Below, in pieces: positions 8,661-17,926 of a DNA stretch of 64,000 bases. The position numbers were made by a program, and so were the translations under genes. The stretch is taken from positions 58,777-122,776 of the forward strand of contig NZ_JAAHBQ010000023.1 of assembly GCF_020144665.1 (NCBI RefSeq), written 5' to 3'. Source of the DNA: Oscillatoria salina IIICB1. GTDB taxonomy: Bacteria; Cyanobacteriota; Cyanobacteriia; Cyanobacteriales; SIO1D9. Each line of letters begins with the position of its first letter. Positions within the stretch are counted from its first letter, which is position 1. Under the pieces are notes generated by a model that did no database searches, was not told where the DNA came from, and worked only from the letters and a program-made list of their open reading frames with translations.

Positions 8661-10025
8661 TTAGAGTAAGTTACGGGCTTTGAGTTGCAAATAGCGATCG
8701 ACGAGTTGTTCGCTAATTTGTGAAGCAGGTGCATCTAAGACGAGGACTCCTTTTTGCTTTAATTTAGCAAAGGCTACTTGACGTTGGGCGAGTAAGTCGA
8801 GGGCGATCGCGCGACGATATGCGGTTATACTTTCTCCAGAATTGGCTGGTTTTGCTGAAGTGAGATTCTCCTCAGCCTCTGTTTTTGTGGTAGTTTTGGG
8901 ATTATGAGCAATTTTATCGACTAAAGGATCGCGTAGGGTGACGCAAAATGGTAAGTAGCGGGGAGTGAGACGCATCAGCGCGGAAAGTAGTTCTGTAGAA
9001 GCGGTAACATCGATAATATCGGTGATTAAGACGACTAATGCGCGACGGGTTTGCTGAGTTACGAGTCGGGTGACAGCACCAAAATAATCGGGTTCGAGTA
9101 ATACTGGTTGAATGGGTGTGAGATAATCGATTAGTTGAGAAAGTTGATGTTGACCGCGTTCTGGGGGTATCCATGTGGTAACATGACGATCGAAAACGCC
9201 GACTCCGACGCGATCGCCGCGACTTAATCCGGCTAAGGCTAAGGATAAGGTAGCATTTAAACCCCAGTCGAAGCGCTTTAATCCTTCGACTCTGGCGGTC
9301 ATTAATCTGCCGCGATCGAGTAAAATAAGCAAGGTTTGTTCTTTTTCTGGTTCTAAAACTCGGACTAAGGGACGACTACGACGGGCTGTAGCTTTCCAAT
9401 CAATCAAGCGTGTATCGTCACCAATTCCATATTCTCGTAATTCGGTGAATTCTGTACCTTGTCCTAAACGTCGGGCTTGTCGCATTGTACCAGTATTTTC
9501 TAACGCCAGACGAATAGATAGCGATCGCAAACCGATCAAGTCTGGATAAACTGCTACTTTCTCCTTGGCTGTTACTTGCCAATCATGCCAAGCTAAACCT
9601 AGTTTACCTCGTTGTCGCACTTGGATGTCACCCCAGTCAAACTCTCCCCGCAAATCTGGGTGAATTGTATAAGTTAATTCTTGAGTCGTGTTTGCTGGTA
9701 AAGTAGCCGTCAGAGTGGATTGAGAAACGGAAAATTGTACCGGATAATAGTCACGGATGAGAATACGCGCAGGGCGATCGCGAGATACTATTGATAAGAC
9801 TACTGGATTATCTCGTCCGATCGAAAGTCGTCCGAAAGGTTGACGCTTGATTTCTATTTTGTGCTTTTTAACTCTCCATCCATCCCAGAAAGCGACAACG
9901 AGGAGAAAAAGATCGCAGACGAGGATTGTTAGTAGCGCGATCGCCACATTGAAAATTATCGCCAAAATTGCCGCAACGGGAATACCTAGTAATAAAAGTA
10001 AATAAAATCTGCTTGCAGGAATCAT
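8661..10025 (-). CDS. DUF58 domain (von Willebrand A-like) membrane protein
   Basis: A 454-residue protein with two N-terminal membrane helices (~7-45), a beta-rich linker and a DUF58/vWA-like domain. The family signature EFTELREYGIGDDTRLIDWK precedes ATARRSRPLVR, and the Asp/Ser metal-site segment is replaced by LLILLDRGR. DUF58 proteins are partners of MoxR AAA+ ATPases, and here the MoxR gene ends 16 bp upstream on the same strand. The likely role is a membrane-anchored adaptor or substrate presented to the MoxR ATPase. An acidic, low-complexity insert near 370-400 (TTKTEAEENL) interrupts the C-terminal part. Confidence 0.88.
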   Translation of the reverse strand: MIPASRFYLLLLLGIPVAAILAIIFNVAIALLTILVCDLFLLVVAFWDGWRVKKHKIEIKRQPFGRLSIGRDNPVVLSIVSRDRPARILIRDYYPVQFSVSQSTLTATLPANTTQELTYTIHPDLRGEFDWGDIQVRQRGKLGLAWHDWQVTAKEKVAVYPDLIGLRSLSIRLALENTGTMRQARRLGQGTEFTELREYGIGDDTRLIDWKATARRSRPLVRVLEPEKEQTLLILLDRGRLMTARVEGLKRFDWGLNATLSLALAGLSRGDRVGVGVFDRHVTTWIPPERGQHQLSQLIDYLTPIQPVLLEPDYFGAVTRLVTQQTRRALVVLITDIIDVTASTELLSALMRLTPRYLPFCVTLRDPLVDKIAHNPKTTTKTEAEENLTSAKPANSGESITAYRRAIALDLLAQRQVAFAKLKQKGVLVLDAPASQISEQLVDRYLQLKARNLL

Positions 10026-10041
10026 TTTTTTCCGTTTATCC

Positions 10042-10986
10042 TTACCTTGGGACTGCGACTTGTTTCAATAACGAACTAATCACCGCATCCATCTGTAAAT
10101 TATCCAATTGCGCTTCCGGTTTGAGAATTAAACGGTGACGCAACAAAGGAAGCGCAACCGCTTTCACATCATCCGGAGTCACAAAATCTCTTCCCTCCAA
10201 CCAAGCATAAGCTTTACTCGTTTGTAACCAAGCAACAGCAGCGCGAGGAGACGCACCCAAAGCCAAATCTGGATGTTGTCTGGTACGCTGGACTAAAGCC
10301 AAGACATAATCGAGTAAATTATCTTCAACATTAACCTTTTGTACCGCTTGACGAGCGCCGAGGATTTGTTCTACAGTAGCGATCGCCTTAATCTTTGCTA
10401 AATCCAAACGTTTTGCTTGAAAGCCTTTTTGTGCGTTAAGTAACATTTGCTTTTCCGCAACTGTACCCGGATAATCTACCTCTACTTTAAACAAAAAGCG
10501 GTCTAACTGCGCTTCTGGTAAAGGATATGTCCCCTCAAATTCTAACGGGTTTTGCGTCGCAATTACCCAAAATAAGCTTGCTAGCGGTAAAGTTTCCCCA
10601 TCTAATGTTACCTGTTGTTCCTCCATTGCTTCCAGAAGTGCCGCTTGAGTTTTCGGGGGAGTGCGATTAATTTCATCTGCTAACAATACTTCGGTAAAAA
10701 CAGGTCCTTTTTTTAACGTGAAACTACGGGTATTCAAGTCAAAAATATTCGTCCCCAAAATATCTGAAGGCAAAATATCTGGCGTTAACTGTACCCGACG
10801 AAAATCAGCCTGTATCAGCCTTGCAAGGACTTTTACGGTTAGGGTTTTCGCCGTTCCGGGAACCCCCTCAATAATCACATGACCCCCACTTAATAAGGCT
10901 ACTAGCAACTGCTGAACGACCACCGCTTGACCGACAACAATTTTGCCGACAGTGTTATTAATACGAGTAAATAATTCATTGTTCAT
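10042..10986 (-). CDS. MoxR-family AAA+ ATPase
   Basis: A 314-residue AAA+ ATPase of the MoxR group, which act as chaperones or maturation factors for vWA-domain partners. Walker A is GVPGTAKT (about 40-47), Walker B is LLADEIN followed by RTPPKTQAALLEAMEE, and sensor 1 is ATQNPLEFEGTYPLPEAQLD with the downstream arginine RFLF. The C-terminal lid (ALGASPRAAVAWLQTSKAYA) is complete, and the length is normal for the family. It sits between the DUF4350 and DUF58 genes in one probable operon. The substrate is unknown. Confidence 0.93.
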   Translation of the reverse strand: MNNELFTRINNTVGKIVVGQAVVVQQLLVALLSGGHVIIEGVPGTAKTLTVKVLARLIQADFRRVQLTPDILPSDILGTNIFDLNTRSFTLKKGPVFTEVLLADEINRTPPKTQAALLEAMEEQQVTLDGETLPLASLFWVIATQNPLEFEGTYPLPEAQLDRFLFKVEVDYPGTVAEKQMLLNAQKGFQAKRLDLAKIKAIATVEQILGARQAVQKVNVEDNLLDYVLALVQRTRQHPDLALGASPRAAVAWLQTSKAYAWLEGRDFVTPDDVKAVALPLLRHRLILKPEAQLDNLQMDAVISSLLKQVAVPR

Positions 10987-10994
10987 TTTTGCAA

Positions 10995-11045
10995 TAGTTA
11001 GTAGTAATCAGTAATCAATCACCAGTCCCTAATCCCCAGTCCCCA
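10995..11045. repeat. STRR-type heptamer remnant overlapping the DUF4350 stop codon
   Basis: AGTAATCAGTAATCAATCACC followed by AGTCCCTAATCCCCAGTCCC belongs to the same repeat family as the array at 6656-6869. It fills the gap between the MoxR and DUF4350 genes and runs into the coding sequence: on the minus strand the last codons of DUF4350 (ILGTGD, stop) are written in the repeat. Confidence 0.8.
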
Positions 11046-12126
11046 GAATATCTTGCCATTTACTCAACCAATGTAGCAATTCCGTTTCACTAATCCGTCG
11101 TTTTTCAGCTTGTAATTTAAGGAGTTGGGCTAATTCCTTACCCGAGCGCTGAGTTTGTTGCTCAAAAGCGCTGACTAATGTGCGTTCTTCGAGTAAAATA
11201 TCTCCTAAGCCAAGGGATTTTTGCAATTGCAGTTGTTCTTCTTTGCCTAATACTTCTAGCACGAATTCCGTACTACCTGCTTTTTGTAAGACTCCAGCTA
11301 AAGCATCAATGTAAGCTTCGCTGTTATTAACTACTGGAGTAGCGAGAATTTCTGGTTGTCCAAAACGACGATTTGCAGCGAAAATCACAATTAATAAAAT
11401 AACCAATCCTTGGACAAAAGCGGGAAATAAAGGAGTTTTCAGCAAATAACTAATGACATCTTCGCCGATTTCCTCTTGAATTTGCTCTCGATCTTTATAA
11501 CCATGAATATATTCATCGATCCAAATCGGGTGAGATCCATTACTAACTAATTCAGCGAGAAAAGCAAAATTCCCGGCAGCATTTTGGTAAGCATTAGCCG
11601 CAAGATAAGGAGTCGTAGCATAAATTATACGTCCCGAACCGACCTTTTCCGCCCAAACGATCGCCCCATAGCGATCGCCTAAAATTACTTCTTTCGCTTC
11701 GGGATCTCGTCGCTTAGTCTCAATCTTAATTTCCCCCACCTCAGAAGCTTGTAAGGTACTAAACTCGGCTTCAGTAACTGGTTTTTCTACCCCCAAAATC
11801 GCCAAAGTATTACCTTTCGCCACCCAATCGCGACTAAAATCATAAAAACCTTGTTCTGTCAACCGACTGAAAACGCGCACAAACGTAATTGGGCTGTTAA
11901 TTGACTCACTTTCGGGCAACTCCTGAAACGGTTTTTCCCAACGTTGAATCTCAGTTCCTCGTGCTTGCATATAAGCATACCACGCCCCATAACCATCAGG
12001 ATCGCGTCCATAAGTCGAACCACTATTCAATTGACTTCTACTCGGAGCCGCAATTAAACTGAGAAGGAAGATAACTCCCAGTGCGATCGCGCCCAAAATC
12101 CAGAGTCGTTGCTGCGATATTTTCAT
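11029..12126 (-). CDS. DUF4350 domain membrane protein
   Basis: A 365-residue protein with an N-terminal membrane helix (LWILGAIALGVIFLLSLIAA), an extracytoplasmic DUF4350 domain (SGSTYGRDPDGYGAWYAYM...WIDEYIHGYKDREQI), a second helix (FVQGLVILLIVIFAANRRFG, ~240-260) and a cytoplasmic C-terminal region. DUF4350 proteins are encoded with MoxR, DUF58 and DUF4129 in many bacteria. The ATG overlaps the DUF4129 stop by 4 bp, indicating translational coupling. The final LGTGD residues are encoded by an STRR repeat, so the natural C-terminus may have been altered or extended by repeat expansion. Confidence 0.85.
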   Translation of the reverse strand: MKISQQRLWILGAIALGVIFLLSLIAAPSRSQLNSGSTYGRDPDGYGAWYAYMQARGTEIQRWEKPFQELPESESINSPITFVRVFSRLTEQGFYDFSRDWVAKGNTLAILGVEKPVTEAEFSTLQASEVGEIKIETKRRDPEAKEVILGDRYGAIVWAEKVGSGRIIYATTPYLAANAYQNAAGNFAFLAELVSNGSHPIWIDEYIHGYKDREQIQEEIGEDVISYLLKTPLFPAFVQGLVILLIVIFAANRRFGQPEILATPVVNNSEAYIDALAGVLQKAGSTEFVLEVLGKEEQLQLQKSLGLGDILLEERTLVSAFEQQTQRSGKELAQLLKLQAEKRRISETELLHWLSKWQDILGTGD

Positions 12127-12743
12127 GTCTTTTCCGCCTCAACATCGAGATCCTGATAAGCTTGTTGAATTATCTCGTAAAGTTGCGCGGTTGCTTCCCT
12201 ACCACCAAACAAAAGTTGTTGATGAGAAGTAAAAATCGTTTGATAGGGTTGCGGCTGAGGTAAATCCCCGACTAAATTGAGATATTCCCCATCAGTACGA
12301 CTAGCTTGATGAAGAATAATTTCGCGATCGTGGAGACGTTGTAACATAGCTAAATAAAGACAAAGACAAGCCTCTCGGTAATTACCTTCTTTTTGAAATA
12401 GGCGCGATCGCGCCAACCAACCCTTCACTGATAATTCCTGACTCTGCTTTGTCACCGTTGTATCTCTCGGCTGACCTAATTTTTGGCGAAGAATATACAA
12501 ATACGGAGACAAAACTTGCCAAATCTGCCATGCCGTCCAGACTACCAACAAAGACACCAACAACCAAAAAAGAGATTTGGCGATCGCTTGAATCATCGGC
12601 GAATCTAACCACGACAACTCCGGCACATCAGGTATATTATCCGCAATTCGATTAGTTTGCAATTCCCACCACTCACCAACCCTCCGACGCAGTAGCGACA
12701 ACTGCCAACCTAAACTATTCTCTTCATAGGAACCTGTAGACAT
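12123..12743 (-). CDS. DUF4129 domain membrane protein
   Basis: A 206-residue protein with one membrane helix (~52-75, AKSLFWLLVSLLVVWTAWQI) and a C-terminal cytoplasmic DUF4129 domain. The family motif is seen as ARSRLFQKEGNYREACLCLY and ASRTDGEYL, with the conserved arginine-threonine followed by EYL. It is the first gene of the minus-strand MoxR operon and overlaps DUF4350 by 4 bp. The usual form is fused to a transglutaminase or other upstream domain; here it stands alone with a short N-terminal soluble part. Function unknown. Confidence 0.85.
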   Translation of the reverse strand: MSTGSYEENSLGWQLSLLRRRVGEWWELQTNRIADNIPDVPELSWLDSPMIQAIAKSLFWLLVSLLVVWTAWQIWQVLSPYLYILRQKLGQPRDTTVTKQSQELSVKGWLARSRLFQKEGNYREACLCLYLAMLQRLHDREIILHQASRTDGEYLNLVGDLPQPQPYQTIFTSHQQLLFGGREATAQLYEIIQQAYQDLDVEAEKT

Positions 12744-12915
12744 ATCTCACCTTATCAACTAACAGCGATCGGTTAGCAGTTACCCACATTTACCAATCAA
12801 CAGTCAACAGTCAACACTTAGCAGTTTCCCCATCTTCCCCATCTTCTCTACTCATAACTCATAACTAGTCACTGATAACTGATAACTGATAACTGAAAAC
12901 CCCAATCCCCAAAAA
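12744..12915. repeat. Mosaic of short tandem repeats between divergent genes
   Basis: This 172-bp gap is built from several different short repeats side by side: AACAGTC (2 copies, ~12800), CCCCATCTT (2 copies, ~12826), ACTCATA (2 copies, ~12850), ACTGATA (3 copies plus, ~12873) and AATCCCC (12902). Most have a 7-bp period. It separates the divergent DUF4129 and MidA-like genes and must contain both promoters, but I see no clear -35/-10 pair. Confidence 0.85.
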
Positions 12916-14109
12916 ATGAACAACCAACAACTAACAAACATAATCCGAGAAAAGATCGCCAACAGCCCCCAAAAGCGAATTACCTTCGCCGAATATATGA
13001 ACTTGGTACTTTACCATCCCCAGTATGGCTATTACTCAGGTGGTACTGTCCAGATTGGCTCAAAAGGAGACTTTTTTACCTCATCCTCACTCAGTGCAGA
13101 CTTTGGCGAATTACTCGCCATTCAATTCGTGCAAATGTGGGAATTATTAGCACAACCTAATCCTTTTATGTTAGTCGAAATGGGTGCAGGTCAGGGACTT
13201 CTCGCCACAGATATTTTGCAATATCTTAGCTTACATCATCCCGACTTTCTCACCCAGCTTGAATATATCATCATCGAACAAGCCCCCTCTCTCATTACCC
13301 AACAGCAACAATTATTACAGCAATGGTTAGAAAAAGGTATGAAAATTTCCTGGAAAACCTGGGCAGAAATTCCTCCTGCTTCCCTAATTGGCTGCTGTTT
13401 TTCCAACGAATTAGTCGATGCTTTCCCCGTCCATCAAATTATCCTTCAACAAGGACAACTACAAGAAATTTATGTCACCAATTCTCTCGATACTCCTTCA
13501 TCAGAAACCAAAGCAAATTTCCTCGAAATTTCCGCTCTTCTCTCCACACCCCAAATAACAGAATACTTTCAACTCATCGACATCGATCTAAATCCCGAAA
13601 ATTACCCAGATGGCTATCGTAGCGAAGTAAACTTAGCTGCTTTAGATTGGATCAAAACAGTCGCGCAAAAATTGCAACTTGGCTATCTTTTAACCATTGA
13701 TTACGGCTATCCTGCCACCAAATACTACCATCCCCAAAGAGCGCAGGGAACCAGACAATGTTATTATCAACACCGCCGTCACAACAACCCTTTCCTAAAT
13801 ATTGGACGGCAAGATATTACTGCTTTTGTTGATTTTACCGCCTTAGAGCGTCAGGGAGAATTATGCGGCTTAGAGAAAATTGGTTTTACCCAGCAAGGAA
13901 TGTTTTTAATGGCGTTAGGATTAGGAAATCGCCTTTCTTCTCTTCCTAACGGAAAATTGAATTTACCACAAATCTTAGCGCGACGCGATGCTCTTCATCA
14001 ACTCATCGATCCTACTGGATTAGGTGGTTTTGGAATCTTAATTCAAAGTAAAAATTTGCCACAAAAAGCAAAATCTCTTCAAGGTTTAAGCCTGCCGCCA
14101 ATGTTATAA
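12916..14109 (+). CDS. Class I SAM-dependent methyltransferase, MidA/NDUFAF7 family (DUF185)
   Basis: A 397-residue protein of the DUF185 family. The SAM-binding motif is VEMGAGQGLLATDIL near residue 87, preceded by the conserved substrate-entry segment YYSGGTVQIGSKGDFFTSSS and followed by CCFSNELVDAFPVH. Relatives include NDUFAF7/MidA, an arginine methyltransferase that assembles mitochondrial complex I. In cyanobacteria the target is not known, and a role in NDH-1 assembly is only an analogy. No Shine-Dalgarno site is visible, and the leader is STRR repeat. It is the first plus-strand gene before the signalling cluster. Confidence 0.88.
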   Translation: MNNQQLTNIIREKIANSPQKRITFAEYMNLVLYHPQYGYYSGGTVQIGSKGDFFTSSSLSADFGELLAIQFVQMWELLAQPNPFMLVEMGAGQGLLATDILQYLSLHHPDFLTQLEYIIIEQAPSLITQQQQLLQQWLEKGMKISWKTWAEIPPASLIGCCFSNELVDAFPVHQIILQQGQLQEIYVTNSLDTPSSETKANFLEISALLSTPQITEYFQLIDIDLNPENYPDGYRSEVNLAALDWIKTVAQKLQLGYLLTIDYGYPATKYYHPQRAQGTRQCYYQHRRHNNPFLNIGRQDITAFVDFTALERQGELCGLEKIGFTQQGMFLMALGLGNRLSSLPNGKLNLPQILARRDALHQLIDPTGLGGFGILIQSKNLPQKAKSLQGLSLPPML

Positions 14110-14175
14110 CTAATTTGGGAATTTTATTTTTCTCAATGTTTAGATTTTTTCAAGCTGACGCACTGGCTAACAACT

Positions 14176-15408
14176 ATGAATGAACAAAAGAATAGGCAAA
14201 ATAAAGCAGATATTTTATTAATCGACGATACGCTGGAAAGCTTACAACTTCTAGTTAATCTTTTAAGTCACCACGGCTACAAAATTAGACCAACATCAAA
14301 TACTAAATTAGCCCTCTCAACTGCCCAAAAATATCCTCCAGATTTAATTTTACTTGATATTGTCATGCCAGAAATGAACGGCTATCAAGTTTGCGAACAA
14401 TTGAAAAGTTCGCCAGTCACTCGCGAAATACCCGTTATTTTTATTAGTGCTATTGACGAAGTTTTAGATAAAGTTAAAGCTTTTAGTATTGGTGGTGTAG
14501 ATTACATTACCAAACCTTTTCAAGTCACCGAAGTTTTGCTCCGAATCGAAACTCACTTAAAAATGCGGAAATTGCAAAAAACTTTGCAAGAAAAGAATGA
14601 ACAATTAGCTCGAACATTACAAGAATTAAAAACCACTCAAACTAAACTGGTAGAAGCAGCCAAAATGGCAGCCCTAGGTGAGTTAGTAGCAGGAGTTGCT
14701 CACGAAATTAATACCCCTATCGGTATTAGCGTAACTGCTGCTTCTACTTTAGCAGAAGATACACAAATTATTGTTAATAGTTATCAAACTGGTAAACTGA
14801 AAAGAAGCGAGCTAGAATGTTTTTTAGATACTGCTAGTGATAGTAGTCGTATAATTTTAGCTAATCTCAGTCGTGCGGATAACTTAATTACCAGTTTTAA
14901 ACAAGTGGCTGTAGATCGTTCTAGTGATTTGCAACGCTGCTTTAAGGTCAAAAAATACTTAGAAGAGATCGTTTATTATTTAGGAGGAAAGAGCGAAAAA
15001 TCTCAACATCAAGTTATAATTAATGGAGATGAAAATATTGCGATTTATAGTTACCCTGGAGGTTTTGCACAAATTATTACTAATTTGATGATTAATTCGT
15101 TTGTGCATGGTTTTGACGAGCGGAAAACGGGAGAGATAACTATTAATTTTCAGCTAGAAGGAGAGGAAATGATTCTAGAATATATGGATAATGGTCGGGG
15201 GATAAATTCAGATAATTTAAAGAAAATCTTCGAGCCATTTTTTACAACCAAACGAAATCAAGGTAACACAGGATTAGGTTTACATATTGTTTATAATTTA
15301 GTTAATCAGCAATTTAAAGGAACGATAAAATGTGAAAGTAAGGAGGGAGTTGGGACAAAGTTTATCATCAGGTTTCCGATTAGTAAAGATTTGTCTATAC
15401 CAATTTAG
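14176..15408 (+). CDS. Receiver-histidine kinase (REC-coiled coil-HisKA-HATPase)
   Basis: A 410-residue soluble signalling protein. The N-terminal receiver domain (12-130) has phospho-acceptor D61 in LILLDIVMPEMNG and the K113 loop (YITKPF). A coiled coil (~130-165) leads to a HisKA domain with H176 in GVAHEINTPIG and a HATPase domain (ITNLMINSFVHGF, DNGRGI, TGLGLHIV). The order is reversed compared with a classical hybrid kinase, so it is likely driven by phosphorylation of its own receiver by an upstream kinase. It heads a run of four receiver-first proteins, with 88 bp to the next. Confidence 0.9.
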   Translation: MNEQKNRQNKADILLIDDTLESLQLLVNLLSHHGYKIRPTSNTKLALSTAQKYPPDLILLDIVMPEMNGYQVCEQLKSSPVTREIPVIFISAIDEVLDKVKAFSIGGVDYITKPFQVTEVLLRIETHLKMRKLQKTLQEKNEQLARTLQELKTTQTKLVEAAKMAALGELVAGVAHEINTPIGISVTAASTLAEDTQIIVNSYQTGKLKRSELECFLDTASDSSRIILANLSRADNLITSFKQVAVDRSSDLQRCFKVKKYLEEIVYYLGGKSEKSQHQVIINGDENIAIYSYPGGFAQIITNLMINSFVHGFDERKTGEITINFQLEGEEMILEYMDNGRGINSDNLKKIFEPFFTTKRNQGNTGLGLHIVYNLVNQQFKGTIKCESKEGVGTKFIIRFPISKDLSIPI

Positions 15409-15496
15409 TTATTTTTGGCGATCGCGTCAGCTTTGTAAATAGTTTAGCTAGTAACTCACAAGAATGATTGTAGTTAATTATTAAGGAGAATAACTA

Positions 15497-17884
15497 ATGA
15501 CAGAAAGGGAGGAAAACTCACCTTTATCTGAAGATGAAGGAGATCGAGATTTAGTCTTTGCTGAAGAAGAAATAGCACAATTTGCGTCAACAGATACCTA
15601 CTGGAAGTTATTAATTGTCGATGACGATCGCCAGGTTCATGATGTCACTAAATTGTCCTTAAAAAACTTTACTTTTGCATGTAAAAAAATCAACTTTTTT
15701 AGCGCTTATACTCAACAAGAAGCTCAACAAATTATTAATAATCACCCGGATATCGCGGTAATTTTACTTGATATAGTAATGGAAAAAAATGATTCGGGCT
15801 TAGAATTAATTAATTATATCCGTAACTCCCTCAAAAACGAACTAGCACGTATTATTATTCGCACCGGACAGCCCGGTCAAGTTCCCGAAAGTACAGTTAT
15901 TATTAACTACGATGTAAATGACTATAAAACCAAAACTGAATTAACTAAATCTAAGCTAGTAACAGCAGTAGTCACAGCTTTAAGAGCTTTTCAAGAAATC
16001 GAAAAACTAGATCGAGATAAAGAAAATTTAGAAGCAATAGTTACCGAACGTACTCAAGAGTTGAGAACCAAAGAAGCTTTATTAGCTGAAGCACAAAAAT
16101 TAGCAAGCTTAGGTAGTTACGAATATAACGTAATAACTGAAAAAGTAACCTGGAGTGAAGAGGTTTTCCATATTTTTGGACTAGAACCAGAACGAGGAGA
16201 ACCGAATTTAAAACAATATTTACGAAGAATTCATCCCGGGGACAGAAAAATGTGGCTACAAGCGTTAAAACAAGCACTTAAATCAGGTCAAGGTTGTGAA
16301 CTTGATTTTAGAATTATACGACCGGATAATTCAGTGCGATATGTTTACAGCAAAGGAAAAGTAACTAAAAATCCTTTTGGAAAAATAATCAAAATATTCG
16401 GGACTATACAAGATATTACCGCTCGCAAAGAAACTGAAGCTGCGTTAAAAAAAGCACGAGAAGCCGCCGAAGCTGCTAACCGTGCTAAAAGCGATTTTCT
16501 TGCTAATATGAGTCACGAACTTCGCACTCCTTTAAATGGAATTCTCGGCTATGCGCAAATTTTACGCCGGGAGAAAAATTTTACTCCTAAACAAAAAGAA
16601 GGTATTAACATTATCTACCAGAGCGGTTCTCATTTACTAAATTTAATTAACGAACTCTTAGATATTGCTAAAATTGAAGCCCAAAAATTTGAACTTTATC
16701 CTACGGATTTATCTCTTAGTTTATTGCTGCAAGAAGTGGTTGAGCTTTGCAGCCTTCGTGCCGAACAAAAAGGAATTTACTTTAATTACATACCCGCTCC
16801 CAATTTACCAACCTGGGTTCGCACAGATAAAAAACGACTACAACAAGTTTTGCTTAATCTTTTGATTAATGCAACCAAGTTTACGCAAAAGGGCGGCGTA
16901 ACTTTTAAGGTAGAAATAATCAACGAAAAAGAGCAAAAAAATGCCAATAGTAATAGCCAAAAAATCAAGTTTCAAGTTGAAGATACAGGTGCGGGCATAT
17001 CTGCGGAGAAATTACAAAAAATCTTTTTACCTTTCGAGCAATTAGAAGAAACTATACAACGAGGTGAAGGGATTGGGTTGGGATTAGCGATTACCCAACA
17101 AATTGTCTCAATTATGGGAGGAAGAATTCAAGTAGAAAGTACCCCTGGTGTGGGAAGCATTTTTTGGTTTGCTCTTGATTTGCAGATTGTTTCAGGACAA
17201 ATTGAACCTGCACCAGGAAGTATATCGAATAATATCGTTGGCTTTCAAGGAGAAAGTCGCAAAATTTTGGTAATTGACGATATTTGGGAAAACCGCTCTG
17301 TAATTATGAGTATGTTAGAACCTCTTGGCTTTGAGATTTTGGAAGCAGAAAATGGAGTTACAGGTTTAGAACAAATTGCCGCAGTTAAACCAGATTTAAT
17401 TATTACTAATTTAATGATGCCAGTAATGAATGGTTTTGAGATGACTAAGCGGTTGCGAGAGTTACCAGAATATCAAGAAGCAATTGTTATTGCTACAAGT
17501 GCTAGCGTTTATGAAGAAGATCGACAAAAAAGTCGAGAATCAGGCTGCGATGATTTTCTTGCCAAACCGATTCAAACAGAAGAATTGTTATTAAAATTAC
17601 AGAATTTTTTGCAGCTAGAGTGGATTGTTGAACATAATGGAGCTAAGTTAGCCAGAGAAAATCAAGAAAATCAAACCATAGTTGCACCACCGCCAGCAGA
17701 ACTTGCTAGCTTATATCAAGCTGCTGAAATAGGTGATATCGCGAGGGTAGAAGCAGAAGCTATTCGTATCCAACAGTTAGATGTGCAATATTTGCCTTTT
17801 GTTAATAGGTTATTACAACTAGCGCGGGATTTTGAAGAAGAAGAAATTTTTGATTTTGTCGCACAGTTTATGGAGGAGATCTAA
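15497..17884 (+). CDS. Hybrid sensor kinase REC-PAS-HisKA-HATPase-REC with a degenerate last receiver
   Basis: A 795-residue soluble hybrid kinase. An acidic leader is followed by an N-terminal receiver (~37-165, D92 in ILLDIVM) ending in NDYKTKTELT, a PAS fold (~205-310), a HisKA domain with H340 in NMSHELRTPLNGIL, a HATPase domain (GAGISAEKL, GIGLGLAITQ) and a C-terminal receiver (~585-705). In that last receiver the phospho-acceptor aspartate is replaced by asparagine: the strand reads LIITNLMMPVMNG where aspartate is expected, so it should not be phosphorylated. A helical tail rich in acidic residues follows. An AAGGAG site precedes the ATG. It probably works with the flanking kinases. 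Confidence 0.92.
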   Translation: MTEREENSPLSEDEGDRDLVFAEEEIAQFASTDTYWKLLIVDDDRQVHDVTKLSLKNFTFACKKINFFSAYTQQEAQQIINNHPDIAVILLDIVMEKNDSGLELINYIRNSLKNELARIIIRTGQPGQVPESTVIINYDVNDYKTKTELTKSKLVTAVVTALRAFQEIEKLDRDKENLEAIVTERTQELRTKEALLAEAQKLASLGSYEYNVITEKVTWSEEVFHIFGLEPERGEPNLKQYLRRIHPGDRKMWLQALKQALKSGQGCELDFRIIRPDNSVRYVYSKGKVTKNPFGKIIKIFGTIQDITARKETEAALKKAREAAEAANRAKSDFLANMSHELRTPLNGILGYAQILRREKNFTPKQKEGINIIYQSGSHLLNLINELLDIAKIEAQKFELYPTDLSLSLLLQEVVELCSLRAEQKGIYFNYIPAPNLPTWVRTDKKRLQQVLLNLLINATKFTQKGGVTFKVEIINEKEQKNANSNSQKIKFQVEDTGAGISAEKLQKIFLPFEQLEETIQRGEGIGLGLAITQQIVSIMGGRIQVESTPGVGSIFWFALDLQIVSGQIEPAPGSISNNIVGFQGESRKILVIDDIWENRSVIMSMLEPLGFEILEAENGVTGLEQIAAVKPDLIITNLMMPVMNGFEMTKRLRELPEYQEAIVIATSASVYEEDRQKSRESGCDDFLAKPIQTEELLLKLQNFLQLEWIVEHNGAKLARENQENQTIVAPPPAELASLYQAAEIGDIARVEAEAIRIQQLDVQYLPFVNRLLQLARDFEEEEIFDFVAQFMEEI

Positions 17885-17926
17885 CAGTTACCGCAACTGT
17901 TAGTTATTAGTTATCAACGAGGAACT

